Shown: piece after piece, positions 36,698-44,696 of the stretch | Layout: the number at the start of each line of letters is the position of its first letter | How positions within the stretch are numbered: the first letter of the stretch is position 1 | Source of the DNA: Mayfieldus sp963772265 | GTDB lineage: Bacteria > Actinomycetota > Thermoleophilia > Solirubrobacterales > 70-9 | Direction: 5' to 3' | Assembly (NCBI GenBank): GCA_963772265.1 | Contig: CAVYWS010000005.1 | Location: forward strand, 124,001-188,000 | Length of the DNA stretch: 64,000 bases | The notes under the pieces: model-generated | Told to the model about the DNA's origin: nothing | What the model saw: only the letters and a program-made list of their open reading frames with translations | The model's database searches: none | Position numbers and translations under genes: made by a program

Positions 36698-37472
36698 CTA
36701 GCGCTTTGGGCCTATGTGGCGGTCGAGGATGCGGACAGATTCCGACCGGGCCACCGAGATGTCCCATGGCCCGTCCTGGCGCCACTGGACTCCGAGACGT
36801 TCGCACACATCGCAGAAGATCTTCTGGATATCGATCGATCGGTTGCTGAAGAAGTAGCGCGGATAGACGTAGGTCTTGTTCGGGTGGCGGATCTTGTTCT
36901 GGACTCTGCAACCGTCGGAATGGATGAGTCCTCTTGCCAACCGGCCTGGGTACCTCTCGGCAATCCGGACCTGCCAAGGCTGGAGCGAAATTTCCCGCTC
37001 GTGTTTCATTCCCCTCCCCGCCTGCGGAAACAGGCACGGCCAATGGCGGGAGTACGAATAGACCTCGTCCACTCGCTCGTACTTGTGTCGAAAGATTCCG
37101 ACTTTGCTCGAGGGCATGACCAAGCTCATCGCGGTGGCACATTCCTCGACGATCAGCGGATGGCCCCTGTCGAGGAAGACGCGCAACCGGAAAACGCCTC
37201 GCTTTGCCTTCGAGATCAGCCCGTCACCCAGATAGAGACCCAGCAGGTAGGCGTATGAGACTGCCGTGACACCCGGGGATCACCTCGTCAAAGTCAGAGC
37301 AGCGCGGGCATTGCTGACGACGTTTGTATCCGGGACCCGAACCTGGCGTCCTGCCTGACAGCCAAGGGCGAAAAGTCGCCCGGGAGATTCCAGTACGGCG
37401 TGAAATCTCGCAGTTGTTGAGTCCGGCCTGGTGAAGGCGGAGCACCAAGTCGACCTCAGCCTGAGACCGCAT
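36698..37472 (-). CDS. HTH protein with LAGLIDADG-like domain, directly downstream of tRNA-Leu (one frameshift)
   Basis: N-terminal helix-turn-helix from ATG 37470-37472 (LHQAGLNNCEISRRTGISRATF), a Cys pair (CPRCSDF), then, after a single-base shift near 37275, YAYLLGLYLGDGLISKAKRG, which resembles one LAGLIDADG helix, followed by GLIHSDGCRVQNK, YPRYFFSNRS and FCDVCERLGVQW. About 255 residues. This architecture is widespread in Actinobacteria, annotated as hypothetical or homing-endonuclease-like. The start lies 16 bp after the 3' end of tRNA-Leu(CAA) on the same strand. Function unknown. Confidence 0.75.
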
Positions 37473-37488
37473 TGCTCGATCCAGTCAT

Positions 37489-37573
37489 GCGGCGGGTGGG
37501 ATTCGAACCCACAAGCCCCTTACGAGGCAGCGGCTTTTGAGACCGCCTCCTTTACCAATTTGGACACCGCCGC
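37489..37573 (-). tRNA. tRNA-Leu (anticodon CAA)
   Basis: 85 nt. Acceptor GCGGCGG pairs with CCGCCGC, anticodon arm GCGGT-CTCAAAA-GCCGC gives CAA, a long variable arm (GCCTC-GTAA-GGGGC) as expected for class II Leu, and the T arm GTGGG-TTCGAAT-CCCAC. CCA is not encoded. Confidence 0.93.
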
Positions 37574-37701
37574 AGGCCATCTCAGTCTAGGGCGAAGCTA
37601 CCGTGCGTCCGGGACGCAGAAGGCTTTGACATGCCCCAATTCTGTGACTCCAGACAGGCCCGTTACAGATTCGTCACAGATTCCGAGCGACGCAGAAGGC
37701 G

Positions 37702-38244
37702 TCAGGCAGGCTGCGGGAAGCGCTCGTCGCTCGGAGGCTCGGTGCCGAAATCGTCGCCGCGGTAGTCCCCGCCGCCGACCGGGCGTTCCTCCTCGACGTG
37801 CCAGTCCTGGTTGAAGGCGATCATGCCGACCGCCATCACCAGGACCTGAAGCGGGATCAGCAGCACGAGCAGCGTCCCCAGCAGCGCATCGGGGAGGGCC
37901 GCCGTGTCGAAGCCCGACTTGTCGCGCGAGAACCAGGTCGGTGCCGCGACCGCGGCGAAGATCAGCAGCAGGATCGAGAACGCCGTCGCGACCGGCAGCA
38001 CGCCGCGGCTCCACTGGGCGACCCGCACCGCGAACAGCAGATAGAGAGCGACATAGACGAGGCAGATGAATCCCATTCCGACCCCGCCCTCCAGCAGCGA
38101 CCAGCCGCCGATCGTGATCACGAGGCAGATGCCCGCCGTCGCGAGCAGCAGCAGAACCATCACGGCCTTGGTCGTGATGGCTGTCGGCTTCTCCCTGTTT
38201 GGCCGCCACAGCTCGTAGCCGGGCCTGACCTCTCCTACCGCCAT
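37702..38244 (-). CDS. Four-segment membrane protein of unknown function
   Basis: About 180 residues from ATG 38242-38244 (MAVGEVRPGYELWRPNREKP). Four hydrophobic segments: AVMVLLLLATAGICLVITIG, GMGFICLVYVALYLLFAV, VATAFSILLLIFAAVAAP and LLGTLLVLLIPLQVLVMAVG. The C-terminal tail is acidic (HVEEERPVGGGDYRGDDFG). No recognised domain. Lies between two tRNA genes. Confidence 0.7.
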   Translation of the reverse strand: MAVGEVRPGYELWRPNREKPTAITTKAVMVLLLLATAGICLVITIGGWSLLEGGVGMGFICLVYVALYLLFAVRVAQWSRGVLPVATAFSILLLIFAAVAAPTWFSRDKSGFDTAALPDALLGTLLVLLIPLQVLVMAVGMIAFNQDWHVEEERPVGGGDYRGDDFGTEPPSDERFPQPA

Positions 38245-38312
38245 CGAGGCAATTCTAGTTTCTCGCGGCGTAATTGGCGACATTTCGCCTCCGACCTAGA
38301 ATCCGGGCCAGC

Positions 38313-38396
38313 GCGGACGTGGCGGAACTGGAAGACGCGCCAGGTTTAGGTCCTGGTGGGCTTTGGCCCGTGGAGGTTCGAGTCCTCTCGTCCGCA
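38313..38396 (+). tRNA. tRNA-Leu (anticodon UAG)
   Basis: 84 nt. Acceptor GCGGACG/CGTCCGC with discriminator A, anticodon arm CCAGG-TTTAGGT-CCTGG giving TAG, class II variable arm (TGGGC-TTT-GGCCCG) and T arm GAGG-TTCGAGT-CCTC. Confidence 0.93.
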
Positions 38397-38437
38397 TCGC
38401 GGCTGGCAGTCGAGCCGCCGTTACGATTTCCCCACCC

Positions 38438-38510
38438 GGGGCAGTAGCTCAATTGGAAGAGCACCGGTCTCCAAAACCGGCGGTTCCAGGTTCGAGTCCT
38501 GGCTGCCCCG
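38438..38510 (+). tRNA. tRNA-Trp (anticodon CCA)
   Basis: 73 nt. Acceptor GGGGCAG/CTGCCCC, discriminator G, anticodon arm CCGGT-CTCCAAA-ACCGG giving CCA, T arm CCAGG-TTCGAGT-CCTGG. Lies 41 bp after tRNA-Leu(UAG). Confidence 0.95.
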
Positions 38511-38519
38511 CTCGCCGCG

Positions 38520-39753
38520 CTACTTCTTCGGATCGAACCGGTGCACCGAGTAGTAGCCGACCAGATAGAGGCTGCGGCCGTCGGAGACCATCGGTGTGTA
38601 CCCCGGGGAGCCGTAGCTGAAGACCTTCTTGTGGGTGCGCACGTCGATCCCGATCGACTTGCCGGTCGAGAAGCTCGAGGTGTAGACGGTGTGCCCGATC
38701 ACGACAGCGGTGCCGGGAACCGCGCCGCCGACGTCGTAGCGCCAGCGGACCTTGCCGCTGATGGCGTCGATCGCGTAGAGGTGCTTGTCGTAGGAGCCGA
38801 TGTAGACGGCGGACCCGGGCGTGCCAGGGACGTCGGCAACCGCGGGGGAGCCATAGACGGCCGCTCCGGTCTGCACCGCCCACGAGAAGTGACCGGTCTT
38901 CTCGTCGAGCGCATAGACCGTTCCGTCGTCGCGGCCGGCGTAGACGCGCCCGTTGGCGATCGCCGGCGAGGAGTAGAAGCCGCCCTCGCCGCCGGGGCCG
39001 AGGTCTTCGGTGTCGGCGCGCCAGATCGGATGCCCACTGGCGGCGTCGAGAGCGAACATCGCGCCGCCGTAGTCGCCGAAGAAGATCCGGCCGTGGTCGA
39101 AGCTCGGGCTGGCCTTGATCACATGCGGGGCCTTATAGGTCCAGCGGTCCTTGCCGTTGGCGGTGTCGAGCGCGAACAGGGTGCCGTTGTCGGAGCCGAT
39201 GTAGAGGGTCTTGCCCATCACCAGCGGGGAGGACTGCGAGAGTCGTCGGCAGCTTGCGCTTCCAGACCACCTTCGCGTCATGGGCGTCGAGCGAGACCAG
39301 GGTCCCGTCCTCGAAGGCGACGAAGACCTGCTCCCGGTCGAAGGCCGGCGCGCTGACGTCGGAGGCCGGCCCCTTGTAGTGACGGTCGCGCCGCAGGTCC
39401 CAGACGACCTTGCCGGTGTCGGCGTCCAGGGCCCGCACGTTGGAGTACTTGTTGACGATGAAGAGCTGGCCGAGGGCGATCGCCGGCGGGAACTCGATCA
39501 GGGCCTGGTCGTTGTAGGCCCAGCGCTGCTTCAGCGGTGGATCGAGATCGGCGCGCAGGTAGTGGGTCCGCTGCGGGATCCGGCCGAAGAGCTTCCAGTC
39601 GATCAGGTCGCCGGTCGGCGCGCTGACCCCGGGCGGGTTGCCGGCCGCGTCGCCACGGGCCGACGTGTCGTCGCTGGACCCACCGCAGCCGCCGACGCCG
39701 ACCGTGAGGCCGAGAAGCAGGAGGAATACGCACAGCGGCGAGCGACTACGCAT
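38520..39753 (-). CDS. PQQ-repeat beta-propeller lipoprotein (one frameshift near 39235)
   Basis: About 410 residues from the second ATG of the frame (39751-39753, MRSRSPLCVFLLLLG), preferred because the lipobox VGVGGC then follows a normal signal. Repeats of the PQQ type: NVRALDADTGKVVWDL, TLVSLDAHDAKVVWKR, TLFALDTANGKDRWTY, AMFALDAASGHPIW, TVYALDEKTGHFSWAV, HLYAIDAISGKVRWRY. These are propeller blades with a [YF]ALD...G...W signature as in BamB. Exported, membrane-anchored, probably structural or binding. Confidence 0.82.
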
Positions 39754-39855
39754 CCCGACATCTATCGGCACCTGGTCGGCCGATCAAGAGGCTGCGAGCC
39801 TGCCTGCCGCGCGCCTATCTGGCGCAGAGGACGCGACCTATAATCGGCCCAGAAA

Positions 39856-39926
39856 GCGGGCGTGGTGTAACGGTTGCACAGGAGCCTTCCAAGCTCCCGG
39901 TGCCGGTTCAAGTCCGGTCGCCCGCT
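39856..39926 (+). tRNA. tRNA-Gly (anticodon UCC)
   Basis: 71 nt. Acceptor GCGGGCG/CGCCCGC, discriminator T, anticodon arm GGAGC-CTTCCAA-GCTCC giving TCC, T arm CCGG-TTCAAGT-CCGG. Confidence 0.93.
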
Positions 39927-39953
39927 TGGACGGAGATAATCCGTCCGACATAT

Positions 39954-40027
39954 CGGGGCGTGGCGCAGTCTGGTAGCGCATTCGGCTGGGGGCCGAAAGG
40001 TCGCTGGTTCAAATCCAGTCGCCCCGA
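39954..40027 (+). tRNA. tRNA-Pro (anticodon GGG), integration target
   Basis: 74 nt. Acceptor CGGGGCG/CGCCCCG, discriminator A, anticodon arm TTCGG-CTGGGGG-CCGAA giving GGG, T arm CTGG-TTCAAAT-CCAG. The part from 39981 (anticodon stem) to the 3' end recurs three times downstream, marking this gene as the attachment site of the accessory region. Confidence 0.95.
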
Positions 40028-40391
40028 CTAGGAAAATTGCGTGATTTGCAGCGATTTAGCGAGTCAACTTTTGAGCCCAAATAGAGCTTGTTGAGCGACC
40101 GCACGGTCACTGGTTGGAATCTCAATTCTTGATGTGCGAAGAAGCGCCCACTTGCAGGGACTTTTCCAGCGAGCATCCCCGTTCGTAGATCGCCAGGGAC
40201 CAATGTGGGGTCCAATTATTCGAAGAGCATGCCCACCGCGCAGATTTCTCTTCGCTGATTTGACTCCGTCGATGGCTGTGGTTGGGGGACTTCGCTTCCG
40301 CAATCACGCGGAAGCAGGCGTGACCGCTAACGAGCCACCCGCTACTCCCCATAAGGAATGGAGTCGCCCGTAGCGAGATACTGCGCGGGCG
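40028..40391. other. 364-bp non-coding stretch at the left end of the first island
   Basis: No convincing gene. Contains an arm-like sequence GGGGTCCAATT at 40207-40217 (within a GGACC...GGTCC dyad at 40197-40213) that recurs near the right end of the same segment. The last part carries GCGAGATACTGCG at 40373-40385, a header repeated before two other genes of this region; GATACT is a possible -10 element placed just before the ATG at 40392. Confidence 0.5.
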
Positions 40392-40787
40392 ATGTCGCAG
40401 GAAGCAATTGACGCGTCTCGGGCTGCTTTCGAGCAGTTTTCCCGGGGAGACTTCAGCGCGTTCGCGGATCTTCCCGACGAGTTCGAGCTCGTCCTTGCGC
40501 CGGAGATGCCCGACGCGGGCACGTACCAAGGTGCGGCGGCCCGAGACTGGGCGACTGCGTGGGTGAGCTCCTTCGACCGATTGACGCAGGAACCGATCGA
40601 GTTCATCGACGCCGGCGACGACCAGGTCTTGGTCGAGTTCGTCCAGCGCGGCTGGACGGCGGGAAGCGATGTCCCTGTGGAGCTCCGCACGTGGTCGGTA
40701 TCGACCGTGAAGGACGGCAATTTCCTGCGAACGCTGTTATTTCAAAACCGAAACGACGCCCTCCAAGCCGCCGGGCTGCGGGAGTAG
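40392..40787 (+). CDS. NTF2/SnoaL-like protein, cassette 1
   Basis: 131 residues, start MSQEAIDASRAAFEQFSRGD, end NDALQAAGLRE. SnoaL-like fold pattern with PIEFIDAGDDQVLVEF and a final strand TVKDGNFLRTLLF. First of five head-to-tail genes separated by exactly three bases (GCG) between TAG and ATG; the codons just before the stop (GGAG) serve as ribosome site for the next gene. Ligand or reaction unknown. Confidence 0.8.
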   Translation: MSQEAIDASRAAFEQFSRGDFSAFADLPDEFELVLAPEMPDAGTYQGAAARDWATAWVSSFDRLTQEPIEFIDAGDDQVLVEFVQRGWTAGSDVPVELRTWSVSTVKDGNFLRTLLFQNRNDALQAAGLRE

Positions 40788-40790
40788 GCG

Positions 40791-41180
40791 ATGTCGGAGG
40801 AGAACGTGGAGCGGGCCTGTCGTTTCATCGAGCAGGTGAACAGGACGGGCGAACTGGGTCCTGACTTCGATTCCTTTTTCCACCCTGAAATGGAGTTCGA
40901 GGATGAGATCGGCGCCTACGACACCCGCGATGAGGTGCGTGCTTTTCTCCAAGGATTCGCCGAAGCGATCGGCGGCCTTCATGTCAAAGTCGAGGAGACA
41001 CGTGACCTCGGCGACGTGATCATGCTCGTCGTCCAGCAATCTGGACGGGGTTCTGCGAGCGGGGTCCCTATCGCGCAGCCGTTCACCTGGGTGATGCGGT
41101 TTGCCAACGACCGTTGTGTTCGATGGCGCATCTACGCAGACCATCAGCGTGCCCTAGAGGACGCCGGGCGGTCGGAGTAG
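40791..41180 (+). CDS. NTF2/SnoaL-like protein, cassette 2
   Basis: 129 residues, start MSEENVERACRFIEQVNRTG, end RALEDAGRSE. The body (FFHPEMEFEDEIGAYDTRDE, FTWVMRFANDRCVRWRIYAD) is clearly diverged from cassette 1, so the conserved parts are mainly the two ends. TAG-GCG-ATG junctions on both sides. Confidence 0.8.
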   Translation: MSEENVERACRFIEQVNRTGELGPDFDSFFHPEMEFEDEIGAYDTRDEVRAFLQGFAEAIGGLHVKVEETRDLGDVIMLVVQQSGRGSASGVPIAQPFTWVMRFANDRCVRWRIYADHQRALEDAGRSE

Positions 41181-41183
41181 GCG

Positions 41184-41624
41184 ATGTCGGAGGAGAACGT
41201 GGAGATCGTCCGCCGCTACATCGAGGGGTCGCCGCGGGACCCGACGCACCTCTCGGGGTTCGTCGCTCGTTACTGGGAACCCGACGGCGATTACTACCCG
41301 GTCCGCCGGTTCCCGGAGGCAAGGCCATGCCACGGACGCGATGAAATCGTGGACTTTCTTGGCGAGTTCTTTGCAGCTTGGGAGAACTACAGCTACTTGG
41401 TCAAGGGGGTGAAGGCGGTTGGCGATGATCGCGTCTTCCTTCATGGCCGCATTCGGGCAGAGGGGCGGGCGAGCGGTGTGGGGTTGGAAGGAGACCTCTA
41501 TCAGTGCTTCTGGTTGCGCCACGGACGATTCTTCAGGGCCGAGGATCATCTGACCATGAAGGGCGCGGGGCGCGCACTCGGGCTTACTGGCGAGGCCCTC
41601 GAAGCCGCGGGGCTCTCGGAGTAG
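41184..41624 (+). CDS. NTF2/SnoaL-like protein, cassette 3
   Basis: 146 residues, start MSEENVEIVRRYIEGSPRDP, end LTGEALEAAGLSE. Middle part VRRFPEARPCHGRDEIVDFL and YQCFWLRHGRFFRAEDHLTM. Same spacing and same conserved termini as its neighbours. Confidence 0.8.
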   Translation: MSEENVEIVRRYIEGSPRDPTHLSGFVARYWEPDGDYYPVRRFPEARPCHGRDEIVDFLGEFFAAWENYSYLVKGVKAVGDDRVFLHGRIRAEGRASGVGLEGDLYQCFWLRHGRFFRAEDHLTMKGAGRALGLTGEALEAAGLSE

Positions 41625-41627
41625 GCG

Positions 41628-42035
41628 ATGTCGCAGGAGAATGTGGAGATCCTGCGAGGGATTCTTAGCGAGATGGCCCGGGGCAACTTTTGGGCCCTTG
41701 GGCAGTACCTCGCTGCGGACGTCGAGTGGATCTGGGCACCGGAGTTCCAGGGGATCGTGGGCGAAAAGATCTTCCGTGGCCCCGAGGGAGTCGAAGCCGC
41801 TACTCGGGAGTTTTTCGAGCCATGGGAGCGATACACGTTGGAGGCCGAGGAGTTCATCGACGCAGGCGACTCGGTGGTCGTCATCAGCCACGGTCGTGGC
41901 CGCTCGAAGAGGGGTGGCCCTGACGTAGAACACCACACCGCAGCCGTCTGGACACTTCAGGAGGGGAAGGTCGTGCGGATGACCGGGTATGACGATCGAG
42001 CGGATGCGCTCGAGGCCGCCCGGCTGCGGGAGTAG
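41628..42035 (+). CDS. NTF2/SnoaL-like protein, cassette 4
   Basis: 135 residues, start MSQENVEILRGILSEMARGN, end DDRADALEAARLRE. Contains FRGPEGVEAATREFFEPWER and EEFIDAGDSVVVISHGRGR, the segment most typical of the family. Followed by TAG-GCG-ATG and the broken fifth cassette. Confidence 0.82.
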   Translation: MSQENVEILRGILSEMARGNFWALGQYLAADVEWIWAPEFQGIVGEKIFRGPEGVEAATREFFEPWERYTLEAEEFIDAGDSVVVISHGRGRSKRGGPDVEHHTAAVWTLQEGKVVRMTGYDDRADALEAARLRE

Positions 42036-42038
42036 GCG

Positions 42039-42361
42039 ATGTCGGAGGAGAACGTCGAGGTCGTGCGAGCATATTGAGGCCTATCGTCGCCAGGACGTGT
42101 CGGTCGCCCTGGCGTGTATGGACCCACACGCCGTCCTCGATATGGGCCGCATGGACGGCTCCGATGCGAGCTACGGACACGAGGCGATCAACGAGAAGGT
42201 CACTCGCTACCGGGGAGCTTTCAAAGGAGTACGACTATGAGATTGAGCGACTCACCGGACAAGGCGATGTCGCAGACCTTCGCCTTGCAAGGAGACGAGC
42301 ATCGTTGGAGGGGTCCAGCGCGGCTATCTCAACTAGGCTCCCGGCAAGCAACGGTTCGTAG
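42039..42361 (+). pseudogene. NTF2/SnoaL-like cassette 5, broken
   Basis: Begins MSEENVEVVRA at 42039, then runs into TGA (42076-42078) after a base shift. The family sequence continues in other frames: HIEAYRRQDVSVALACMDPH, then KEYDYEIERLTGQGDVADL, with GQGDVADL reading into a non-family tail (stop at 42361). Two shifts and no C-terminal ALEAAGLSE end, so the cassette looks truncated as well as shifted. Sequencing error could explain part of it. Confidence 0.65.
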
Positions 42362-42390
42362 CCAAAATCACATAAGGAAGGTTGTGCTCT

Positions 42391-43017
42391 GTGAACTCCC
42401 AGCGCCTCGCCCCGCTCGGCGGGATCCTCTTCGTAGTTGCGCTCATCGTCGGCCTCTTCGCGCTTAGCAGCGGCAGCCCCGACGTCAACGACTCGGCCCA
42501 GACGATCACCACCTACTACACCGACCACCACCAGAAGGCGGAGTTCGCCGTGGGGGTCATCGCGGTCGGGCTCGTGTTCCTGGTGATCTTCTTCGCTTGC
42601 CTCCACGGCCGCCTGAAGGCCGCTGAAAGCTCCGGCAATCTCTGGTCGACCGTGATGGCGATCGGCGCGGCCGCGGGGATAGGGGCGTTCCTGGTTGCGG
42701 GCAGCACCCATGTCGCGCTCGCCGATGGTGGCACCCACGGTCGCGCCCCTGACGTGATGGTGGCGCTCAACACTCTCGATAGCGACAGCCTGCTTGCCTT
42801 CGTGTTCGGTTTCGGCATGGTGCTGCTCGGTGTGGCCGGGGCAACGCTCACGACCGGGGGCTTGCCGAAATGGCTCGGCTGGGTGGCGCTCGTGCTGGGA
42901 ATTGCGTGCTTTACGCCCGTATGGTGGGCCGGGATGGGATTGGGCCTTATCTGGATCATCGTCGTGAGCATCGTGATGTCGCGGGCCGCCGGCGCCTCGC
43001 AGGGCGCCACCGCCTGA
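42391..43017 (+). CDS. Membrane protein of unknown function (DUF4386-like pattern)
   Basis: About 208 residues from GTG 42391, with AAGGAAGG (42374-42381) as ribosome site. Five or more hydrophobic segments (LGGILFVVALIVGLFALSSG, FAVGVIAVGLVFLVIFFACL, MAIGAAAGIGAFLVAG, LAFVFGFGMVLLGVAG, GMGLGLIWIIVVSIVMS) separated by a short polar loop TYYTDHHQKAEF. No catalytic motif seen; the family name is a guess. Confidence 0.7.
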   Translation: MNSQRLAPLGGILFVVALIVGLFALSSGSPDVNDSAQTITTYYTDHHQKAEFAVGVIAVGLVFLVIFFACLHGRLKAAESSGNLWSTVMAIGAAAGIGAFLVAGSTHVALADGGTHGRAPDVMVALNTLDSDSLLAFVFGFGMVLLGVAGATLTTGGLPKWLGWVALVLGIACFTPVWWAGMGLGLIWIIVVSIVMSRAAGASQGATA

Positions 43018-43048
43018 TCGCGAGTCTCTCTTAGCCCAAGCCTAGGTG

Positions 43049-43084
43049 GGCGAGCTCGCCGAGTGGGCACTCAGCGAGCTCGCC
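43049..43084. terminator. Strong hairpin between convergent genes
   Basis: GGCGAGCTCGC (43049-43059) pairs perfectly with GCGAGCTCGCC (43074-43084), and the loop itself can pair as GAGT/ACTC. Lies after the membrane protein stop and before the convergent antitoxin gene; a bidirectional terminator is likely. No U tract. Confidence 0.55.
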
Positions 43085-43246
43085 GCCGGCCGCTGCCCGG
43101 GTGGGCAGGCTGGCCGGGCTTGAGTCAGCCTGGGTTCCACGGAGACGTGCTTGGTTGGTTTGATGCGGAGGAGTCACGCTCGGCCCCGGTCTGGTCGCGC
43201 CTCCCTTGCGCGAGAAGCGATAGCGCCCGTCACACGGGGCTCCGGC

Positions 43247-43528
43247 TCAGCGAACCTCGAGGTAACGACGCAGTGCCTTGCGGATGACCGACGAGGTGGT
43301 TTCGCGATCGCGCTTGGCCCGCTGACTGAGGGCATCACGCAGCTCTGGCTCCAAGCGAACTGACTCAACGCTGGCGGGCGCCGAGCCAATCGCGGGGCGG
43401 CCCGGCCGCCGTTGCAAGGTCTCCTCGACGTTGTAGCCAGTCTCGGCCTTCTTGCTGAGCTCTTCGACCAGTTCGTCGGTAATCGGCTTCCCGGTAGCGG
43501 TCTTCCCGTGTGTCTTTTTCTTCGCCAT
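43247..43528 (-). CDS. Ribbon-helix-helix antitoxin (BrnA-like), copy 1
   Basis: 93 residues, very basic N-terminus (MAKKKTHGKTATGKPITDE), a linker RRPGRPAIG and a C-terminal ribbon-helix-helix (VESVRLEPELRDALSQRAKR, ETTSSVIRKALRRYL). The toxin gene upstream ends 1 bp before this start, the toxin-first order typical of brnTA. Expected to bind the toxin and autorepress the operon. Confidence 0.78.
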   Translation of the reverse strand: MAKKKTHGKTATGKPITDELVEELSKKAETGYNVEETLQRRPGRPAIGSAPASVESVRLEPELRDALSQRAKRDRETTSSVIRKALRRYLEVR

Positions 43529-43529
43529 G

Positions 43530-43769
43530 TCAGTCTCCGGGCAGCAGCCGGCGGTACTTGGGCCGCATCTTCATCGCGTGGATTGCGAGCTCCGAGCCAT
43601 CGTCACGAATGATCGTGACCACCTCGAGCAGATCGGCGCTGCGGGCGGGCCCGAGATACAAATGCGTGTCGTCTTCCTGCTCGTCGATGCTTATTGCGTT
43701 CGCCACCGCGTGGTCGATGTCCTCGTCGGCGATGCCGTGCTTGCGGGCCGACGGATGGATCTCCACCAA
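43530..43769 (-). CDS. BrnT/RelE-like toxin, copy 1
   Basis: 79 residues: HPSARKHGIADEDIDHAVAN, LYLGPARSADLLEVVTIIRD, ELAIHAMKMRPKYRRLLPGD. The KHG...D...LG pattern and the final IHAMxMRxKYRR match BrnT-like ribonuclease toxins of the RelE superfamily. Directly upstream of the antitoxin gene on the minus strand. A second, truncated copy lies at 45853-46000. Confidence 0.7.
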   Translation of the reverse strand: MVEIHPSARKHGIADEDIDHAVANAISIDEQEDDTHLYLGPARSADLLEVVTIIRDDGSELAIHAMKMRPKYRRLLPGD

Positions 43770-43806
43770 GGAATTGTAATACGAAACCCCGGACAGGAAA
43801 CAGGGC

Positions 43807-43830
43807 GGGGTCCAATTCGGGGTCCAAATT
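43807..43830. repeat. Paired arm-like repeats near the right end of island 1
   Basis: GGGGTCCAATT (43807-43817) and GGGGTCCAAATT (43819-43830) in direct order, 78 bp before the att copy at 43908. The same word occurs at 40207-40217 and, degenerate, at 50488-50513. They look like arm sites of a tyrosine recombinase. The surrounding 43770-44210 stretch has no supported gene. Confidence 0.5.
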
Positions 43831-43907
43831 GAGAAAAGCTGAGCACAACTCAGCGGACGTCATCGTGCCTGAGCAAGCACGAACCACCGGGAGCTGAACG
43901 CGATCTG

Positions 43908-43956
43908 TTCGGCTGGGGGCCGAAAGGTCGCTGGTTCAAATCCAGTCGCCCCGACT
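43908..43956 (+). repeat. att site: exact copy of the tRNA-Pro 3' half (copy 2)
   Basis: 49 bases identical to 39981-40029: anticodon arm, variable region, T arm and acceptor 3' strand, starting TTCGGCTGGGGGCCG and ending CGCCCCGACT. There is no matching 5' half, so it is not a functional tRNA but a duplicated attachment site. Confidence 0.9.
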
Positions 43957-44157
43957 TTCCCCGCTAATCGTGATTTTTGGCGCAGCGCTCACCGATTGCC
44001 TGGAGCCTTATCCAGAGACTCCAGGCACGAGACCCCCAGCCGAATTCGGCAGGTGCCTACCCGAGGGCCCAATTCGTCAGTAGATGCCCGTCTCACGCGG
44101 AAGCGACAGCGGCATCGGACGCTGTTCAAGCAGCGTTCTTTGCAAAGCGGGCTTTGA

Positions 44158-44181
44158 GCGAGATACTCGTGGGTGATGTCG
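44158..44181 (+). repeat. Relic of a SnoaL cassette header in front of the GFA gene
   Basis: GCGAGATACTCGTGGGTGATG followed by TCG repeats the header GCGAGATACTGCG...GGCGATGTCG found before the SnoaL-like genes at 40373 and 44678, including the ATGTCG start, but no SnoaL body follows. Suggests that a cassette was deleted or replaced here. It may still act as promoter. Confidence 0.5.
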
Positions 44182-44210
44182 CGACCAGACCTCGAGTAAA
44201 GGAAGAAGTC

Positions 44211-44648
44211 ATGAGCCAGGATGAAAAGACCTACGAAGGGCAGTGCTACTGCGGCGCCGTCACGATTGAAGTCTCGGGGGATCCGGAGGGCGCCGGCTAC
44301 TGCCATTGCAAGGCGTGCAGGAGCTGGTCCGCCGGCCCGGTCAACGCATTCACGCTCTGGAAGCCCGAGGCGGTCAAGGTGACCCAGGGAGAAGACCAGA
44401 TCGGCGAGTACAACGCGAACGAGCGCAGCTACCGGCAGTGGTGCAAGTCCTGCGGCGGCCATCTGCTGACACGGCATCCCCAGTGGGGCCTAGTCGACGT
44501 CTACGCGGCGACGATCCCCGAATTTCCGTTTGAACCCGGGGTGCACGTCAATTACGAGTCGACCGTGCTGCCCATGAAAGATGGGCTCCCCAAGCTCAAG
44601 GACTTCCCCGAAGAGTTGGGCGGATCCGGCGAGACGATCGCCGAGTAG
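44211..44648 (+). CDS. GFA/CENP-V-domain protein
   Basis: 145 residues from ATG 44211 behind GGAAGAA. Zinc-binding Cys pattern of the GFA (glutathione-dependent formaldehyde-activating) family: GQCYCGAVTIEV, GYCHCKACRSWSAG and WCKSCGGHLL. Family members are small zinc proteins, some acting in S-(hydroxymethyl)glutathione formation; most are of unknown role. First gene of the second island; precedes two SnoaL-like cassettes. Confidence 0.85.
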   Translation: MSQDEKTYEGQCYCGAVTIEVSGDPEGAGYCHCKACRSWSAGPVNAFTLWKPEAVKVTQGEDQIGEYNANERSYRQWCKSCGGHLLTRHPQWGLVDVYAATIPEFPFEPGVHVNYESTVLPMKDGLPKLKDFPEELGGSGETIAE

Positions 44649-44696
44649 CTCCACCACCGAAGCCACCTTCTGCCGACGCGAGATACTGCGTAGGCG

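Noticed and set aside
39986..40215. Open frames running out of tRNA-Pro into the island
   Set aside because: Short, no ribosome site, no family, and they overlap the structural RNA and att sequence.
43908..43956. A second tRNA-Pro gene
   Set aside because: Only the 3' half is present; the D arm and the 5' acceptor strand are missing here and in the other copies.
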